A stretch of DNA of 64,000 nt from JADCCX01 sp051649305 (GCA_051649305.1 JBOFGV010000048.1:30100-94099); one strand, 5' to 3'. Shown: positions 8,431 to 17,960, counted from the first letter of the stretch. The notes: generated by a model from the letters alone, not told the origin. A program made the numbers and translations.

Positions 8431-9737
8431 TGCAATGCCGCCAGTAAAGGCACACTGCCGGGTATCGGCAGCACCTCTGGCGCAGCCATGGCCAGCCGAC
8501 TTGCATAGAGGGCCAGCAAGGCATCGCACCAGCTCTCGGGCGTGTGCGCCAGGGATCCTGCATGGCTGAAACCTGCGCGGCTCATGCCAGCGATCAGGGC
8601 GTCATCATGCATCAGATCGGTCAGCAGCGCTGCAAGTGCTGCTTCGTTGCCAGGGTCAACAGGCATGCCCGCGCCGACTTCTGCAATCTCCCCGCTGATC
8701 AGTGCCTGGTTTGAAATTACGACAGGAATGCCGCTCATGGCCGCTTCCAGCGCCACAAGCCCAAAGGTCTCGCGCCAGCGTGACGGCAAAACGAAAACGC
8801 GTGCGTTGCGAACAAGCCCCGCCACCTGCTCCCGGCTCTGCCAGCCATGGAATGTGACATCAGGAAATGACGCTTTCAGCTCTGCAAACAGCGGCCCATC
8901 ACCGATGACGGAAAGCGCTGTGCCAGACATTGTGGCTGCCCGGCAGAGCACATCGACACCCTTGTCCAGTTCAAGCCGCCCAACGAAGAACGCGCGACGG
9001 TTCTTTTCTGCCTCGAGCCTTGTCGTCGACCAGGGGGTCACAGGATTGCGCAACACCTTGATGGCGCGCTCGTCAACACCACCCCTTGCAAGATAAGGGA
9101 TCATGCCATCGTGAACAGCTATAACAGTGGAGTCTGTCTCGCGAAAGTCAGCCACGGCGCGTCGAACACCCGTCCGCGCCACACGCCACAACTTGTGCAC
9201 CATGTGGCGTTTGTCGCAGGCGGTCGCGATGCAGGATGTGGACAGCGGTGACCGTTCGCAGGGCTCGCCACGCTGGAAATCAAAGTAACCCCCGTTCGGA
9301 CAAACCAGAAAGTAGTCATGGATTGACAGGAAAAGGCGGTTGCTGCGTGCCAGCAGCGGCGCAAGCACAGAAGGCGAAAGAAACTTATGCCAGTTGTGCA
9401 GATGATAAACTGTCCGATTATCATCGTTTGCAGCAATCCATCGTTCAAGCGCCGCCCTCGTGCGCGGATCATAAAGGCCGCGCAAGGCCGCCGAGCCCCG
9501 CCCGCCGTCCATAATGTGCTTCCCGCCAAGGCATTCGACACTGACGCCACTTTCGGTGAGCGGTGATTGATCTGCGTTATCCCCTGTCAGGAATGTGACA
9601 GGGATGCCACGCGCTGCGATGAGCTCTGCGCAGTTGATAGCAATTTGCGCAGCACCTCCGCTGCGCACACTGTCGTCATTGATGACGACCACGCGGCTTG
9701 GAAGGAAAGCTTCAGCTTGCTGGCCCTGGGCGATCAT
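8427..9737 (-). CDS. Glycosyltransferase family 4
   Basis: A 436-residue cytoplasmic GT-B enzyme. The N-terminal acceptor domain begins VVVINDDSVRSGGAAQIA, a glycine-rich loop typical of GT4. The C-terminal nucleotide-sugar domain has FVGRLELDKGVDVL and the family E-x7-E motif in ETFGLVALEAAMSG. It transfers a sugar to the growing lipid-linked exopolysaccharide unit; donor and linkage cannot be predicted. The start overlaps the upstream GT2 stop and its stop overlaps the polymerase start, so translation is coupled throughout the operon. Confidence 0.92.
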   Translation of the reverse strand: MIAQGQQAEAFLPSRVVVINDDSVRSGGAAQIAINCAELIAARGIPVTFLTGDNADQSPLTESGVSVECLGGKHIMDGGRGSAALRGLYDPRTRAALERWIAANDDNRTVYHLHNWHKFLSPSVLAPLLARSNRLFLSIHDYFLVCPNGGYFDFQRGEPCERSPLSTSCIATACDKRHMVHKLWRVARTGVRRAVADFRETDSTVIAVHDGMIPYLARGGVDERAIKVLRNPVTPWSTTRLEAEKNRRAFFVGRLELDKGVDVLCRAATMSGTALSVIGDGPLFAELKASFPDVTFHGWQSREQVAGLVRNARVFVLPSRWRETFGLVALEAAMSGIPVVISNQALISGEIAEVGAGMPVDPGNEAALAALLTDLMHDDALIAGMSRAGFSHAGSLAHTPESWCDALLALYASRLAMAAPEVLPIPGSVPLLAALQ

Positions 9738-10648
9738 AGCAGCGCTGCACCTTCAGGCCTGAGGCGGCCCCGGACAAGATCGCTGATCGCCTTCATGTTC
9801 CCCGACAAACGTCCGCTGCGATCGATATGCGGCTCTGGCTTGAGCGCGAGCACGAGATTGGCGGTCAGGTTTCGCGCCATGAGTTTGAAAGCGATCGACC
9901 TGGCACAGCGATGCTTGCCCATGAGATAGACAGGGTTGGCTATCTGCGAGTACCCCAACTTGAGACCCGACTGGCGGCCGCCCTTGACACCGAGATGGAC
10001 GCCGCGCGTCGCATCTGAGCGGACGATCCGACCGTTGCCCGCAATGGCGCGACTGAAGTCGACGTCCTCCAGCCAGCCGTACAACGGCAGTCGCTCATCA
10101 AAGATAGCGCCCGTTCTGCGCAAAGAATCCAATCGCACAGCCATGTTGCAACCGTAGGCATTGTAGACGTCATGTAGGTTGCTGCGGGCGATGTCGTCTG
10201 CGGGTGTCAGCTTCCCGATCAGCGAGCGGGCATAGTCCGGTGAATAGCCCGGCGTCTTGATGCCGTCAGCCATAACCAGTCCGGTTGACATGACGACATC
10301 CTGATGTGTCTCAAAGAGCCGCATGACCTCCTCGAGATAGTCGGGGGCTGGAAAGAAGTCGTCATCAAAGAATACCAGCACATCGTTCGGACCGGCATCC
10401 ACCAGGGTTGAACGGATAATGACGTTACGCTGCACCGTAAGCCCACGCGGACCTTTGATAATCGACAGGTTGCATTGTCCAAAAGCCACATTCGCAGCAT
10501 CTGCCCCATCAGGGACACAAACGACAATCCGATCGGGCAACCGCGTCTGCCGGCCAAGTTCCGCGATGGTTTCACCAAGCGTTTCCGGTCGGCCCGCACT
10601 GGCAATTCCGACAATGAGATGGGGTGATGAAGAGCTGGAATCACTCAT
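9734..10648 (-). CDS. Glycosyltransferase family 2
   Basis: From the ATG at 10648 (AGGTG upstream, seven bases after the exoF-like stop) the protein is 304 residues. It has a GT-A fold: an N-terminal HLIVGIASAGRPETLGET and a metal-binding acidic cluster FFDDDFFPAPDYLEE near residue 95. A later WLEDVDFS matches the acceptor-side ED motif of GT2 enzymes. It likely adds one sugar to the undecaprenyl-linked repeat unit on the cytoplasmic side. A longer frame upstream overlaps the exoF-like gene and reads as out-of-frame sequence, so it was not used. Confidence 0.92.
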   Translation of the reverse strand: MSDSSSSSPHLIVGIASAGRPETLGETIAELGRQTRLPDRIVVCVPDGADAANVAFGQCNLSIIKGPRGLTVQRNVIIRSTLVDAGPNDVLVFFDDDFFPAPDYLEEVMRLFETHQDVVMSTGLVMADGIKTPGYSPDYARSLIGKLTPADDIARSNLHDVYNAYGCNMAVRLDSLRRTGAIFDERLPLYGWLEDVDFSRAIAGNGRIVRSDATRGVHLGVKGGRQSGLKLGYSQIANPVYLMGKHRCARSIAFKLMARNLTANLVLALKPEPHIDRSGRLSGNMKAISDLVRGRLRPEGAALL

Positions 10649-10655
10649 GAAGCAC

Positions 10656-11975
10656 CTATCGAACAAGCAATGGTTGCAGCGGGGAGCCCTCTGAAGGAGA
10701 GAGCGGCGGCGGAGATGGACGTTCGACCTTGACGACGTCGCCCGGCAGCACAAAGTCTGTCTCCTGGACAGCCTCCGTCGTGATGGCATCGATCTGACGG
10801 CGTTGAATAAAGAAGCGTGCCTGCGGTAGCTGCTCGAACATACGGCCGAGCATTGCCTGCGGCGCAAGGATTTCCGCCTCAAACACAAGCTTCTGCGCGG
10901 TGTCGATGCGCTCGGACAAGGATCCGATGCGCGTCTGCGCTTCACGGAGCTGATCAAGCGACTCCGTGCGGCGCAAGGTCTGCAGGTCGATCACCTGTCG
11001 ATCAGTTCGACTGATCTCCTGATTGGCACGCAGCAAAGCCAGGCTGGTGTCGAGCTTCTGGCTTTCGTACTGCGCTGTATTCTGCTCCAGCGCGAGGCGG
11101 CGCGTGCTGACGGCCAGACCGCGAGACACGAGATCGCTGACACTTTCGAGCTCGCGCCTCCCAAGGTTGAGCTGGCGGTCCAGTGCCACGGTTTTCTCGC
11201 GAAGCACGTCCACCTCCCTGCGGTAGAGCTGCTGCGTCTGTCGCAAGGCAGCAATCTGTGATTCAAGGCTTGCCTGACGCGTTCGGAAGATCTCACGCTC
11301 TTCTTTCAGGATCGACTCAATCGCCCCGTCCATTCCCTTGGCGATATCCTCCGGAAACAGGATTTCCGGACGGCGCTCGATTTCCGATTGCAGGCGCGCA
11401 CGCCGCGCGACCAAGGCAATCCGCTCAACTTCAAGCATGCGGATGTCGCCACGGCTCACCAGCGCCTCGCGCCCGAAGCGCAGAATCCCCGGATCCGCAG
11501 ACCGGTACAGTCCGCCAGCGATGCTGACGGCCTGAATGACTGTCAACCCTGGCCGGTAGGGAAACTCACCCGGCCGCGCAACATGGCCGGTAATGAAGAA
11601 TGGCCGATGATCCAGGATCTCGACCGTTGTCGAGGGTGTTTGCAAGAGACCCGCCGATTGGCGCAGACGATCAGAAATGGCCGAGGCGAGCTCTGCCGTG
11701 GTCAGGCCGACAGCCTTGACTTCACCGACCAGGGGCACAGCAACCGATCCCGAAGCGCCGACCACGTAGTCTCCGGTCAGAGATTCCCAGTGGTGCACCT
11801 CGCCTTTCGCAGGCCTCCATTCATTGATGCGTATTTTCAACTTGTCGCGGGCACCAAGGCGATAGATCTCTTCACCCGCGGCATCCCCAACAAACTGAGG
11901 GGAAATGGCCACAGTGAGCATGACGACCATCAGCGAACGAACAAAAGCTGCTGGACTGCGAACCGCGGTCATCAT
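10656..11975 (-). CDS. Polysaccharide export protein, ExoF/OPX-like
   Basis: A 439-residue protein with an N-terminal signal region (SLMVVMLTVAISPQFVGDAAG). After it comes the polysaccharide biosynthesis/export domain (YRLGARDKLKIRINEW, VGASGSVAVPLVGEVKAVG) and a SLBB-like stretch (FFITGHVARPGEFPYRPG). The C-terminal half is a long predicted coiled coil rich in R, E, Q and L, as in rhizobial ExoF. It should connect the inner-membrane ExoP-type protein with export across the outer membrane. The start overlaps the exoP-like stop as ATGA. No lipobox cysteine is evident, unlike Wza lipoproteins, which fits ExoF. Confidence 0.88.
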   Translation of the reverse strand: MMTAVRSPAAFVRSLMVVMLTVAISPQFVGDAAGEEIYRLGARDKLKIRINEWRPAKGEVHHWESLTGDYVVGASGSVAVPLVGEVKAVGLTTAELASAISDRLRQSAGLLQTPSTTVEILDHRPFFITGHVARPGEFPYRPGLTVIQAVSIAGGLYRSADPGILRFGREALVSRGDIRMLEVERIALVARRARLQSEIERRPEILFPEDIAKGMDGAIESILKEEREIFRTRQASLESQIAALRQTQQLYRREVDVLREKTVALDRQLNLGRRELESVSDLVSRGLAVSTRRLALEQNTAQYESQKLDTSLALLRANQEISRTDRQVIDLQTLRRTESLDQLREAQTRIGSLSERIDTAQKLVFEAEILAPQAMLGRMFEQLPQARFFIQRRQIDAITTEAVQETDFVLPGDVVKVERPSPPPLSPSEGSPLQPLLVR

Positions 11976-13777
11976 ACTTCTGACCCCTTGTTCACCAGAA
12001 CCGCGATCAAACCAGCATTCGCCCGCTCGAGTTGCTCGACTGCATCCTGAACATCGCCAATGATCGTGGCACCGCAGGCAGCGACCACAATCATTACATC
12101 CAGATGTCCTGCGACTGCACGCGCGTCTGAAACGTGCCCCAATGCAGGCAGGTCAAAGATGGTGATGTCGAACATCTTCCTCAGTGAATCGATCAGGGCA
12201 CGCATGCGCGGCGAGCCAAGCATATCGGCCCCGGCAAATGCGCCTTCCGTTATGCCAACTGGCATGAATTCAGCTTTGGTACCGGGCACAAGCATAAAGC
12301 CTGGCGCGGTAATTCCGGCATGATCCTGTCGCAGAAGATTAAGCAGACCACCTTGTATTCCGGGGCGGGTATCTTCGGGCTTGACCGGAACGGCTGCCGA
12401 CATGCCGGAAAACTCACGCGTGAGAAACGAGTCACGGACATTGCCATCAATCAACAGGGTGCGGACCCCAGCCGCTGCATAAAGGGCAGCCAGGCTAGCA
12501 GCCACCGTCGACACGCCTACACCGCGCTCAACAGAGGTGACACCAATGCAGCGGGTTGGCTTGGTCAACCCTGCGACATCAATCGACACCTTGGCACTGC
12601 GCAATGCGTCCCCGAAAGGCGAATAACTGTCGGCAACCCCGGCCAGAACGGCTGGCGTCTCCTGCTTCTTCCAGAAACGCCATTTGCGGTTGACCGCAAC
12701 CGGCACAACAGCAACTGGACCCAGTCCACCGCGGCGCGGCCGATGGGATGTGCCAATGAGTGGCAGATCAGCAGCGAAAGCAATGCCCGGCAGCCGACGC
12801 ACAGCAGTCGCACTTCGCACACTGCGATCATTGCCGTGGAGCATAGCGGCAAGACCAACACCGACAAGCAATCCGGCAAGCACCGCCATTGCCAATACAA
12901 GCTTTGTACGGGGCGTGTTCTTTCCAAGCGGCGTTGTCGCAGGCGTGATGACACGTGCATTCGTCACGGCAAGGGACTGTTTTTGCGCTGTCTCCGTCAG
13001 TTTCTGCAGCATGTTTTCCTGCAGCTTCCTGTAACTCTGGACGCGGCTGTCCAATTCAGCCAGATGCGTTTCAGCGTCGATGATGGCAAGCCGGTCTGTG
13101 GGAGAGCTCGCCTCCCGGGTCAGACGAAATTCCTGGACTGCGCGCGCTGCATTGCGCAGCTGTACGCTCATCTCGTCTATGCGGGACTGCAGCCAACGGG
13201 TGCCCTGTTTCGCAGTTTCTGCCCGCGCATCGATCTGGTCCAGCAGGTAGGCTTCGACCACAGCATTCGCGATGCGTGCTGATTTCCCGGCAACCTCAGA
13301 GCGGAATGCAACCTCGATCACGTAGGACTGCCCGATGCGGCGAACCCCAAGTCGCTCTGCGAAATTGCGGATCGACGGTCGCAGGCGTTCTGCCTCGGAG
13401 CCTGGATCGGTCTCGCCGCGAAACTCCGGATCCGCTGTCAGACCAAGCTGGCGTATCACAGCGAGTGAAATACGCTCGGAGCGGATAACCTCGACCTGGC
13501 TCTCGACATGGGCGTTGTCGATCGTCAGATCAAGAAGGCCAGGCTCAAGCATGAATGGCTGCCCCTTCTGGGACTCAATCAAAAGCTGCGTCGTCGCCAC
13601 AAAAGTTGGTGTTGCCGTCAGAATATAAACGACTGCAGCGGAAACGAAGATGCTGATGACGCCAAAGACAAGACCCGCATACCGGCGCACCACAGGCGCA
13701 AGATCGGTTACGGAAATGGCTTGAGCAGCCGGAGACATGTCCGCAGCCAACTCGTCCATGGAGCGCTTGTGGAGCAT
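11972..13777 (-). CDS. Polysaccharide co-polymerase, ExoP/Wzc-like, with degenerate kinase P-loop
   Basis: A 601-residue protein. A first membrane helix lies near residues 35-55 (LVFGVISIFVSAAVVYI), followed by a Wzz chain-length domain and periplasmic coiled coil, then a second helix (KLVLAMAVLAGLLVGVGLAA). The cytoplasmic C-terminal domain resembles a bacterial tyrosine kinase, but the Walker A position reads SVERGVGVSTVAASL where family members have GxGKST; the lysine is replaced by valine. The Walker A' region is LLIDGNVRD, and there is no C-terminal tyrosine cluster. It probably controls chain length or export but should not bind ATP normally. Its start overlaps the exoY stop by one base. 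Confidence 0.9.
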   Translation of the reverse strand: MLHKRSMDELAADMSPAAQAISVTDLAPVVRRYAGLVFGVISIFVSAAVVYILTATPTFVATTQLLIESQKGQPFMLEPGLLDLTIDNAHVESQVEVIRSERISLAVIRQLGLTADPEFRGETDPGSEAERLRPSIRNFAERLGVRRIGQSYVIEVAFRSEVAGKSARIANAVVEAYLLDQIDARAETAKQGTRWLQSRIDEMSVQLRNAARAVQEFRLTREASSPTDRLAIIDAETHLAELDSRVQSYRKLQENMLQKLTETAQKQSLAVTNARVITPATTPLGKNTPRTKLVLAMAVLAGLLVGVGLAAMLHGNDRSVRSATAVRRLPGIAFAADLPLIGTSHRPRRGGLGPVAVVPVAVNRKWRFWKKQETPAVLAGVADSYSPFGDALRSAKVSIDVAGLTKPTRCIGVTSVERGVGVSTVAASLAALYAAAGVRTLLIDGNVRDSFLTREFSGMSAAVPVKPEDTRPGIQGGLLNLLRQDHAGITAPGFMLVPGTKAEFMPVGITEGAFAGADMLGSPRMRALIDSLRKMFDITIFDLPALGHVSDARAVAGHLDVMIVVAACGATIIGDVQDAVEQLERANAGLIAVLVNKGSEV

Positions 13778-14442
13778 CAGTATGTTCCTTCGGCTTTCAG
13801 GACAGCAGGGATCGTCCGCAGGATGATCGAGATGTCACCGCTCATCGACCAGGTCCGCACATACTCCGTGTCAAAGAGAACCCGCATTTCGTAACTGGTG
13901 TCGCTGCGCCCGTTGACTTGCCAGAGACCAGTCAATCCAGGCCGTGCCGCAAGGTAGTCGTCGATGGCTGAGCCATACTTTTCAACTTCCTTTGGAACAA
14001 TCGGTCGAGGACCGACAACACTCATCTGGCCGACAACGATGTTGACGAGCTGCGGCAGTTCATCGACGCTGAGCTGGCGCAAAACCCGCCCGACAGACGT
14101 CACACGCGGATCATTCTTCAACTTGTGCGTCTGCTCCCATTCGATACGGGCTTCCGCATGGGCAGCAAGGTGCTGTTCGAGCGCTTCCTGCGCATTCACG
14201 ACCATGGTGCGAAACTTGAGGCACGGGAAGAGTCGGCCGCCGTAGCCTACCCGGTTGTGCTGGATGAACAGCGGCCTGCCACTGGTAACCCAGACCAGCA
14301 GAGCCACCCCGATGAACAGGGGACTGAGCACCACCAGGCCGGCGATGGCTGCCACAATGTCAAATGCCCGCTTCGCCACACCACCCAACGGAGTGCTTTC
14401 ATGGGTGTGGCCGAATTGATGTGCTGCTTCTTCAATAGACAT
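13777..14442 (-). CDS. exoY: Undecaprenyl-phosphate sugar phosphotransferase, ExoY-like
   Basis: A 221-residue enzyme of the bacterial sugar transferase family, of the short ExoY type. It has one hydrophobic N-terminal helix (RAFDIVAAIAGLVVLSPLFI) and the catalytic region with FPCLKFRTM, RLSVDELPQL-like QLSVDELPQLVNI and SVVGPRPIV. It transfers a sugar-1-phosphate from a UDP-sugar to undecaprenyl phosphate at the inner membrane, starting repeat-unit assembly. It is the first gene of the leftward operon exoY-exoP-exoF-GT2-GT4-polymerase. The first sugar is often galactose in rhizobia, but specificity cannot be read from sequence. Confidence 0.93.
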   Translation of the reverse strand: MSIEEAAHQFGHTHESTPLGGVAKRAFDIVAAIAGLVVLSPLFIGVALLVWVTSGRPLFIQHNRVGYGGRLFPCLKFRTMVVNAQEALEQHLAAHAEARIEWEQTHKLKNDPRVTSVGRVLRQLSVDELPQLVNIVVGQMSVVGPRPIVPKEVEKYGSAIDDYLAARPGLTGLWQVNGRSDTSYEMRVLFDTEYVRTWSMSGDISIILRTIPAVLKAEGTY

Positions 14443-14472
14443 GGCTTGTACCTACGCATTCGTTATGCAGGC

Positions 14473-14537
14473 CTTTCAATAAAGCCCACCAGGTATAGCC
14501 CCCCCTTCAACAAATTATTTTTTATACTTATTGAAAG
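14473..14537. promoter_or_regulatory. Spaced inverted repeat in the exoY upstream region
   Basis: CTTTCAATAAAG at 14473-14484 and CTTATTGAAAG at 14527-14537 are near-perfect complements 42 bases apart in an AT-rich gap between exoY and the FkbM methyltransferase gene. They lie where the operon promoter is expected, so they may bind a regulator; the evidence is only the repeat and its position. Confidence 0.25.
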
Positions 14538-14545
14538 ACTTTATT

Positions 14546-15352
14546 TTATTGATGATTTTTGTTGTTTACGTACCAACTATCCCACTGCGAGTATTCAGGA
14601 AATCTCCGCATGAAACCATTGTCGACAAGCAGTTTGTCGATCAGGTTTTCTTGAGGAGTGTTGTTGTGTTCAACCGAGATAAGACTGATGTTGCGCCGTT
14701 TGAAGTCAAAATTTTCAAGAATCTCCAGCTCGCTTCCCTCGGTATCGACTGACAGGTAGTCGATCTGCTCGGGAGCGTTGTATTCTTCCAGCAGGTCGTT
14801 GAGCGACACTGTTTTGACGGGAACCGTTTCGGCGTTGCTGCGGACTGATGCGAAATGATCACGCCCGGACGTGGCATCGATTGAAGACAGCTCAGGATCT
14901 TCCGATGTTGTCAGAAGGGATACGGTATCCCCGCTTTGCGAAAAGACACAACGGAAGTCGATATGGCATTTTCTTGTCTGCTGCAGATCACTTTGCCAGA
15001 CGGGGTTTGGTTCGGCGAGAATTCCGTTCCAGCCAAAAGCAGTTTCAAGCAACCAGGTATTGCTGTTGGTCAGGCCGTTGGTGGCGCCAAACTCCACAAA
15101 GAAGCCATTGCGCTTCTCGCGTGTTTCGAAAGTCACCCAGAGATCCTGTATGATCTGCGATTTCGATGTATCAATATGGTCGAAGACATGCGCAAGGAAG
15201 CGCACCTCATCCACATTGCGCAGGCCCATGATCTCTGGCCTGCGGAGCCGCAGCGCGTTGAATGCTATCTGGCGCGGGCGGGTGTGATCCGCCATTGCAA
15301 AGGCCGCATGGGCGCCAAGCCTCTTGATATTCCGGTTCAATGCGCCAAGCAT
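14546..15352 (-). CDS. FkbM family methyltransferase
   Basis: A 268-residue protein. The FkbM domain is recognisable from NGFFVEFGATNGLTNSNTWL (SAM-binding motif I) followed by WNGILAEPNP, and later IDYLSVDTEGSELEILENF and SLISVEHNN. FkbM enzymes O-methylate sugars or other hydroxyls; here the substrate is probably a sugar of the exopolysaccharide. It lies about 100 bases beyond exoY in the same orientation and so upstream of it in transcription. No membrane segment or signal peptide is visible. Confidence 0.9.
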   Translation of the reverse strand: MLGALNRNIKRLGAHAAFAMADHTRPRQIAFNALRLRRPEIMGLRNVDEVRFLAHVFDHIDTSKSQIIQDLWVTFETREKRNGFFVEFGATNGLTNSNTWLLETAFGWNGILAEPNPVWQSDLQQTRKCHIDFRCVFSQSGDTVSLLTTSEDPELSSIDATSGRDHFASVRSNAETVPVKTVSLNDLLEEYNAPEQIDYLSVDTEGSELEILENFDFKRRNISLISVEHNNTPQENLIDKLLVDNGFMRRFPEYSQWDSWYVNNKNHQ

Positions 15353-15502
15353 GGGACAACTCCTGATCCTGGGGCGACAGCGAGGTAAAACTTTGTTAAT
15401 GTTGAATGCTGGGGTTCATGTGAGATTAAGGTTTCAGGTGTATTTTTATACAGTGCATCGAATCCTGAATCGTTAGGTTGATGGGCATGGAGTTTAACTG
15501 AT

Positions 15503-15787
15503 ATGGCTATTCTTGTTGGCGTCGCGGCCGTAATGGGTCTGGCGTGCGCCTTTCGCGTTCGGTTGGCAGCATTCGCCGCAATTGCGATTGCTGTTGCAGC
15601 CAGTGCCGCTTTGGCTGCCGGTTTTGGATTGCTGCCGGGCGACCATAGTGCCTTGTGGTCGGGGTTCGTCGCAACCCTGGCAGTGCAGCTGGGATATGTT
15701 GCTGGCATCTTCCTGCGCTTTGCTGTCCCTTTTGGCGCAGGCGGCGGTGACGAGCGCGCACCCTCGACCGCCCTGTCCCAGCGCTGA
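15503..15787 (+). CDS. Small inner-membrane protein, possibly ExoX-like
   Basis: A 94-residue protein with about three hydrophobic segments and a short polar tail. The last helix, LWSGFVATLAVQLGYVAGIF, resembles the C-terminal helix of the small rhizobial exopolysaccharide repressors of the ExoX type, which interact with ExoY; size and location fit too. The similarity is short and hydrophobic, so the assignment is tentative. It is transcribed away from the FkbM gene and towards the next glycosyltransferase. GGAG lies about a dozen bases before the ATG. Confidence 0.55.
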   Translation: MAILVGVAAVMGLACAFRVRLAAFAAIAIAVAASAALAAGFGLLPGDHSALWSGFVATLAVQLGYVAGIFLRFAVPFGAGGGDERAPSTALSQR

Positions 15788-15848
15788 AACTGGCAGGTTG
15801 TCGCAAGCTTGGCGTCAACCATTTGAAGATTGATCTCAAAAGAAGTGA

Positions 15849-17033
15849 TCATTGGCGCGCGACCCATCGTGAAAGCAGTCCTGCGGTCTGCTCACGGAAG
15901 GCAACTTCCGAGAATTGATTTGCGTGGAGAATGATCCCTTGTGGATCAACTGACATCCGGTCCATCCGCTCGAGGCCATCAATCAGCGACTCAACAGTCT
16001 GCTCCTCGAAAAACAATCCGCTCAGATTTTCAACCACCGTCTCCTTCGCACCACCGCGGGCATAGGCCAGCACAGGCCGCCCGCTGGCCATCGCCTCAAC
16101 CGGTACAATTCCAAAATCCTCCTCGCCAGGAAAGACAAGAGCGCGACAATGCGCGTAGTGATCGCGCAGGACGTCGAAGGGCTGCGGGCCAAGAACGCTC
16201 ACTGTTGGCCCCGCCAGACGCTGGATCGCTGGCAACATCTCGCCACCACCAATCACGACCAGCTTCCGGCCCAGCCTGTTGAAGGCCTCAACCGCAAGAT
16301 CCGGGCGCTTGTACCCCACGAGCTCACCAGCCATCAGGTGGAAATCGCCCAGCTGATCTGCCGGAACCGGAGCAAAGTCCGTGACGCTGACCGGCGGATG
16401 GATCACATGTGCGCCGCGATGATAGTACCGGTTGATCCGTTGCCGAACGTTGTGCGAATTGGCAATATAGCGGTCGACCCGTGTCGATGAGACAGCATCC
16501 CAGTTCCGGACATAGTGTGAAAGCGGTGCCATGGCCAACCGCTTCAACAGGCCCTGCTGCTCGCGGTAGTCATGGTACATATTCCAGATATAGCGCATTG
16601 GCGAATGGCAGTAGCAGGCATGCAAGGCTCCGGGCGGTGGTATGATGCCCTTGGCAGGGCCGGACTCGCTGCTGATAATGAGGTCATATCCACGCAGGTC
16701 CAACTGCTCGAGAGCCATCGGCATCAGTGGCAAGTAGGATTTGTAGTTCTGTTTTGGTCTCGGAAGACGGCTGATGAAGCTTGTGGTGACTTTGTGGCTG
16801 CGGATAAGCGGCGAGACAGCCTCGGGATCATAGACATGTGTGAAGATATCAGCTTGAGGAAAAAGCCTGCACAGCGATTCAACAACCTTCTCGCCGCCGC
16901 GCATCGTCACAAACCAGTAATGGACGATCGCTACGCGTAGCCCGCTGAGCGCTGTGCGTGCGAGAGGAGAAGAACCCTCCACACGTGCAAAAGGTTCAGC
17001 CGACCGAAGCCTTAGAATCTGCGCCATACCCAA
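15849..17033 (-). CDS. Glycosyltransferase family 4
   Basis: A 394-residue GT-B enzyme. The N-terminal domain begins RVAIVHYWFVTMRGGEKVVE, with the GGEK loop typical of GT4 mannosyl/glucosyltransferases. The C-terminal domain contains FHLMAGELVGYKRPDLAVE and the E-x7-E segment EDFGIVPVEAMASGRPVLAY. It is a single leftward gene with its own upstream region shared with the rightward HAD operon (about 220 AT-rich bases). It presumably acts in the same exopolysaccharide pathway; donor and acceptor unknown. Confidence 0.9.
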   Translation of the reverse strand: MGMAQILRLRSAEPFARVEGSSPLARTALSGLRVAIVHYWFVTMRGGEKVVESLCRLFPQADIFTHVYDPEAVSPLIRSHKVTTSFISRLPRPKQNYKSYLPLMPMALEQLDLRGYDLIISSESGPAKGIIPPPGALHACYCHSPMRYIWNMYHDYREQQGLLKRLAMAPLSHYVRNWDAVSSTRVDRYIANSHNVRQRINRYYHRGAHVIHPPVSVTDFAPVPADQLGDFHLMAGELVGYKRPDLAVEAFNRLGRKLVVIGGGEMLPAIQRLAGPTVSVLGPQPFDVLRDHYAHCRALVFPGEEDFGIVPVEAMASGRPVLAYARGGAKETVVENLSGLFFEEQTVESLIDGLERMDRMSVDPQGIILHANQFSEVAFREQTAGLLSRWVARQ

Positions 17034-17255
17034 CCCTCATAATCTGGCATAAAATCTGCATACGTCACCCTTAATATCCTTACTAAAATACTAAAAATCT
17101 GAACTGTCAATTTAAAATTTCGCAATTGCAGCATAGACGCCTTAAAAATATAGTGTTAAAAATAAAATAGGTGCAAAATCAATGATTTTGCTCTTTAGAG
17201 AGGCTTTTGTCATAGATATAAAATATTTCGTCTTCTAGTAAAACGGAGTAGCTTG

Positions 17256-17960
17256 ATGATAGTATCTTCATTTGACGTTTTTGATACAATTTTGCTACGT
17301 AATTTATACTGTGAGAAAAGAAATTTTTATTATTTTTCAAAACTTGCCGCAAATTCCCTAACAGCTGCAGGCAGGCCCGTTTCGCCATCTCAAGTGCTCC
17401 GGGCAAGGCGAGAAGCCCAAATCTTGAGCTATCGCGCCCTCGAACTGCAGGAACCACAGGCAGACCTGTCAGCAGAAACAATTGCTGCACTGCAATGTAA
17501 ATTGCTCAACCTGCCGGCAGAATGCGCTGAAATTCTTGCCGCGGCAGAGCTGGAAGCTGAGTGCAAGGGCCTGCGGCCCAACACGTCGCTTCTTGGACAG
17601 ATGGAGTCACGAAGGCAGACTGGCCATCGGTTGATCGCTATCAGTGATACCTATCTGTCCGCATCCAATCTTGCCACGCTGTTCCAGCGCGTGATTGGCA
17701 GGACACCTGTCGAAGCCATTTATACCAGCGCTGACCTCGGGGCGACCAAGCGTTCCGGCAAACTCTTCAAACTCGTTCTCGAGCGTGAAGGGATTCCGGC
17801 TCACGCACTGTTTCATACCGGAGACGACTGGACAGCAGATGTTGCCATGCCGCGCAAGGCGGGAGCATCAGGTTCATTCCGTCCGCGTATGGCGGCGTAT
17901 CGGCTCGCACGCCGGTGCGATGCAGCTCTGTTTCGGCTGAAACATGGAGCGATGCCATGA
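17256..17960 (+). CDS. HAD superfamily protein, polysaccharide locus type
   Basis: A 234-residue protein starting at ATG 17256, chosen because GGAG lies seven bases before it (a TTG one codon earlier is also in frame). HAD motif I is SFDVFDTILLR at the extreme N-terminus; motif II is LIAISDTYLS; motif III/IV is LFHTGDDWTADV. HAD proteins of this type in surface-glycan loci often precede or are fused to a second domain that here is a separate gene. The first 35 or so codons are strongly AT-rich and the rest GC-rich, so the gene looks like a recombinant. Substrate unknown. Confidence 0.75.
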   Translation: MIVSSFDVFDTILLRNLYCEKRNFYYFSKLAANSLTAAGRPVSPSQVLRARREAQILSYRALELQEPQADLSAETIAALQCKLLNLPAECAEILAAAELEAECKGLRPNTSLLGQMESRRQTGHRLIAISDTYLSASNLATLFQRVIGRTPVEAIYTSADLGATKRSGKLFKLVLEREGIPAHALFHTGDDWTADVAMPRKAGASGSFRPRMAAYRLARRCDAALFRLKHGAMP

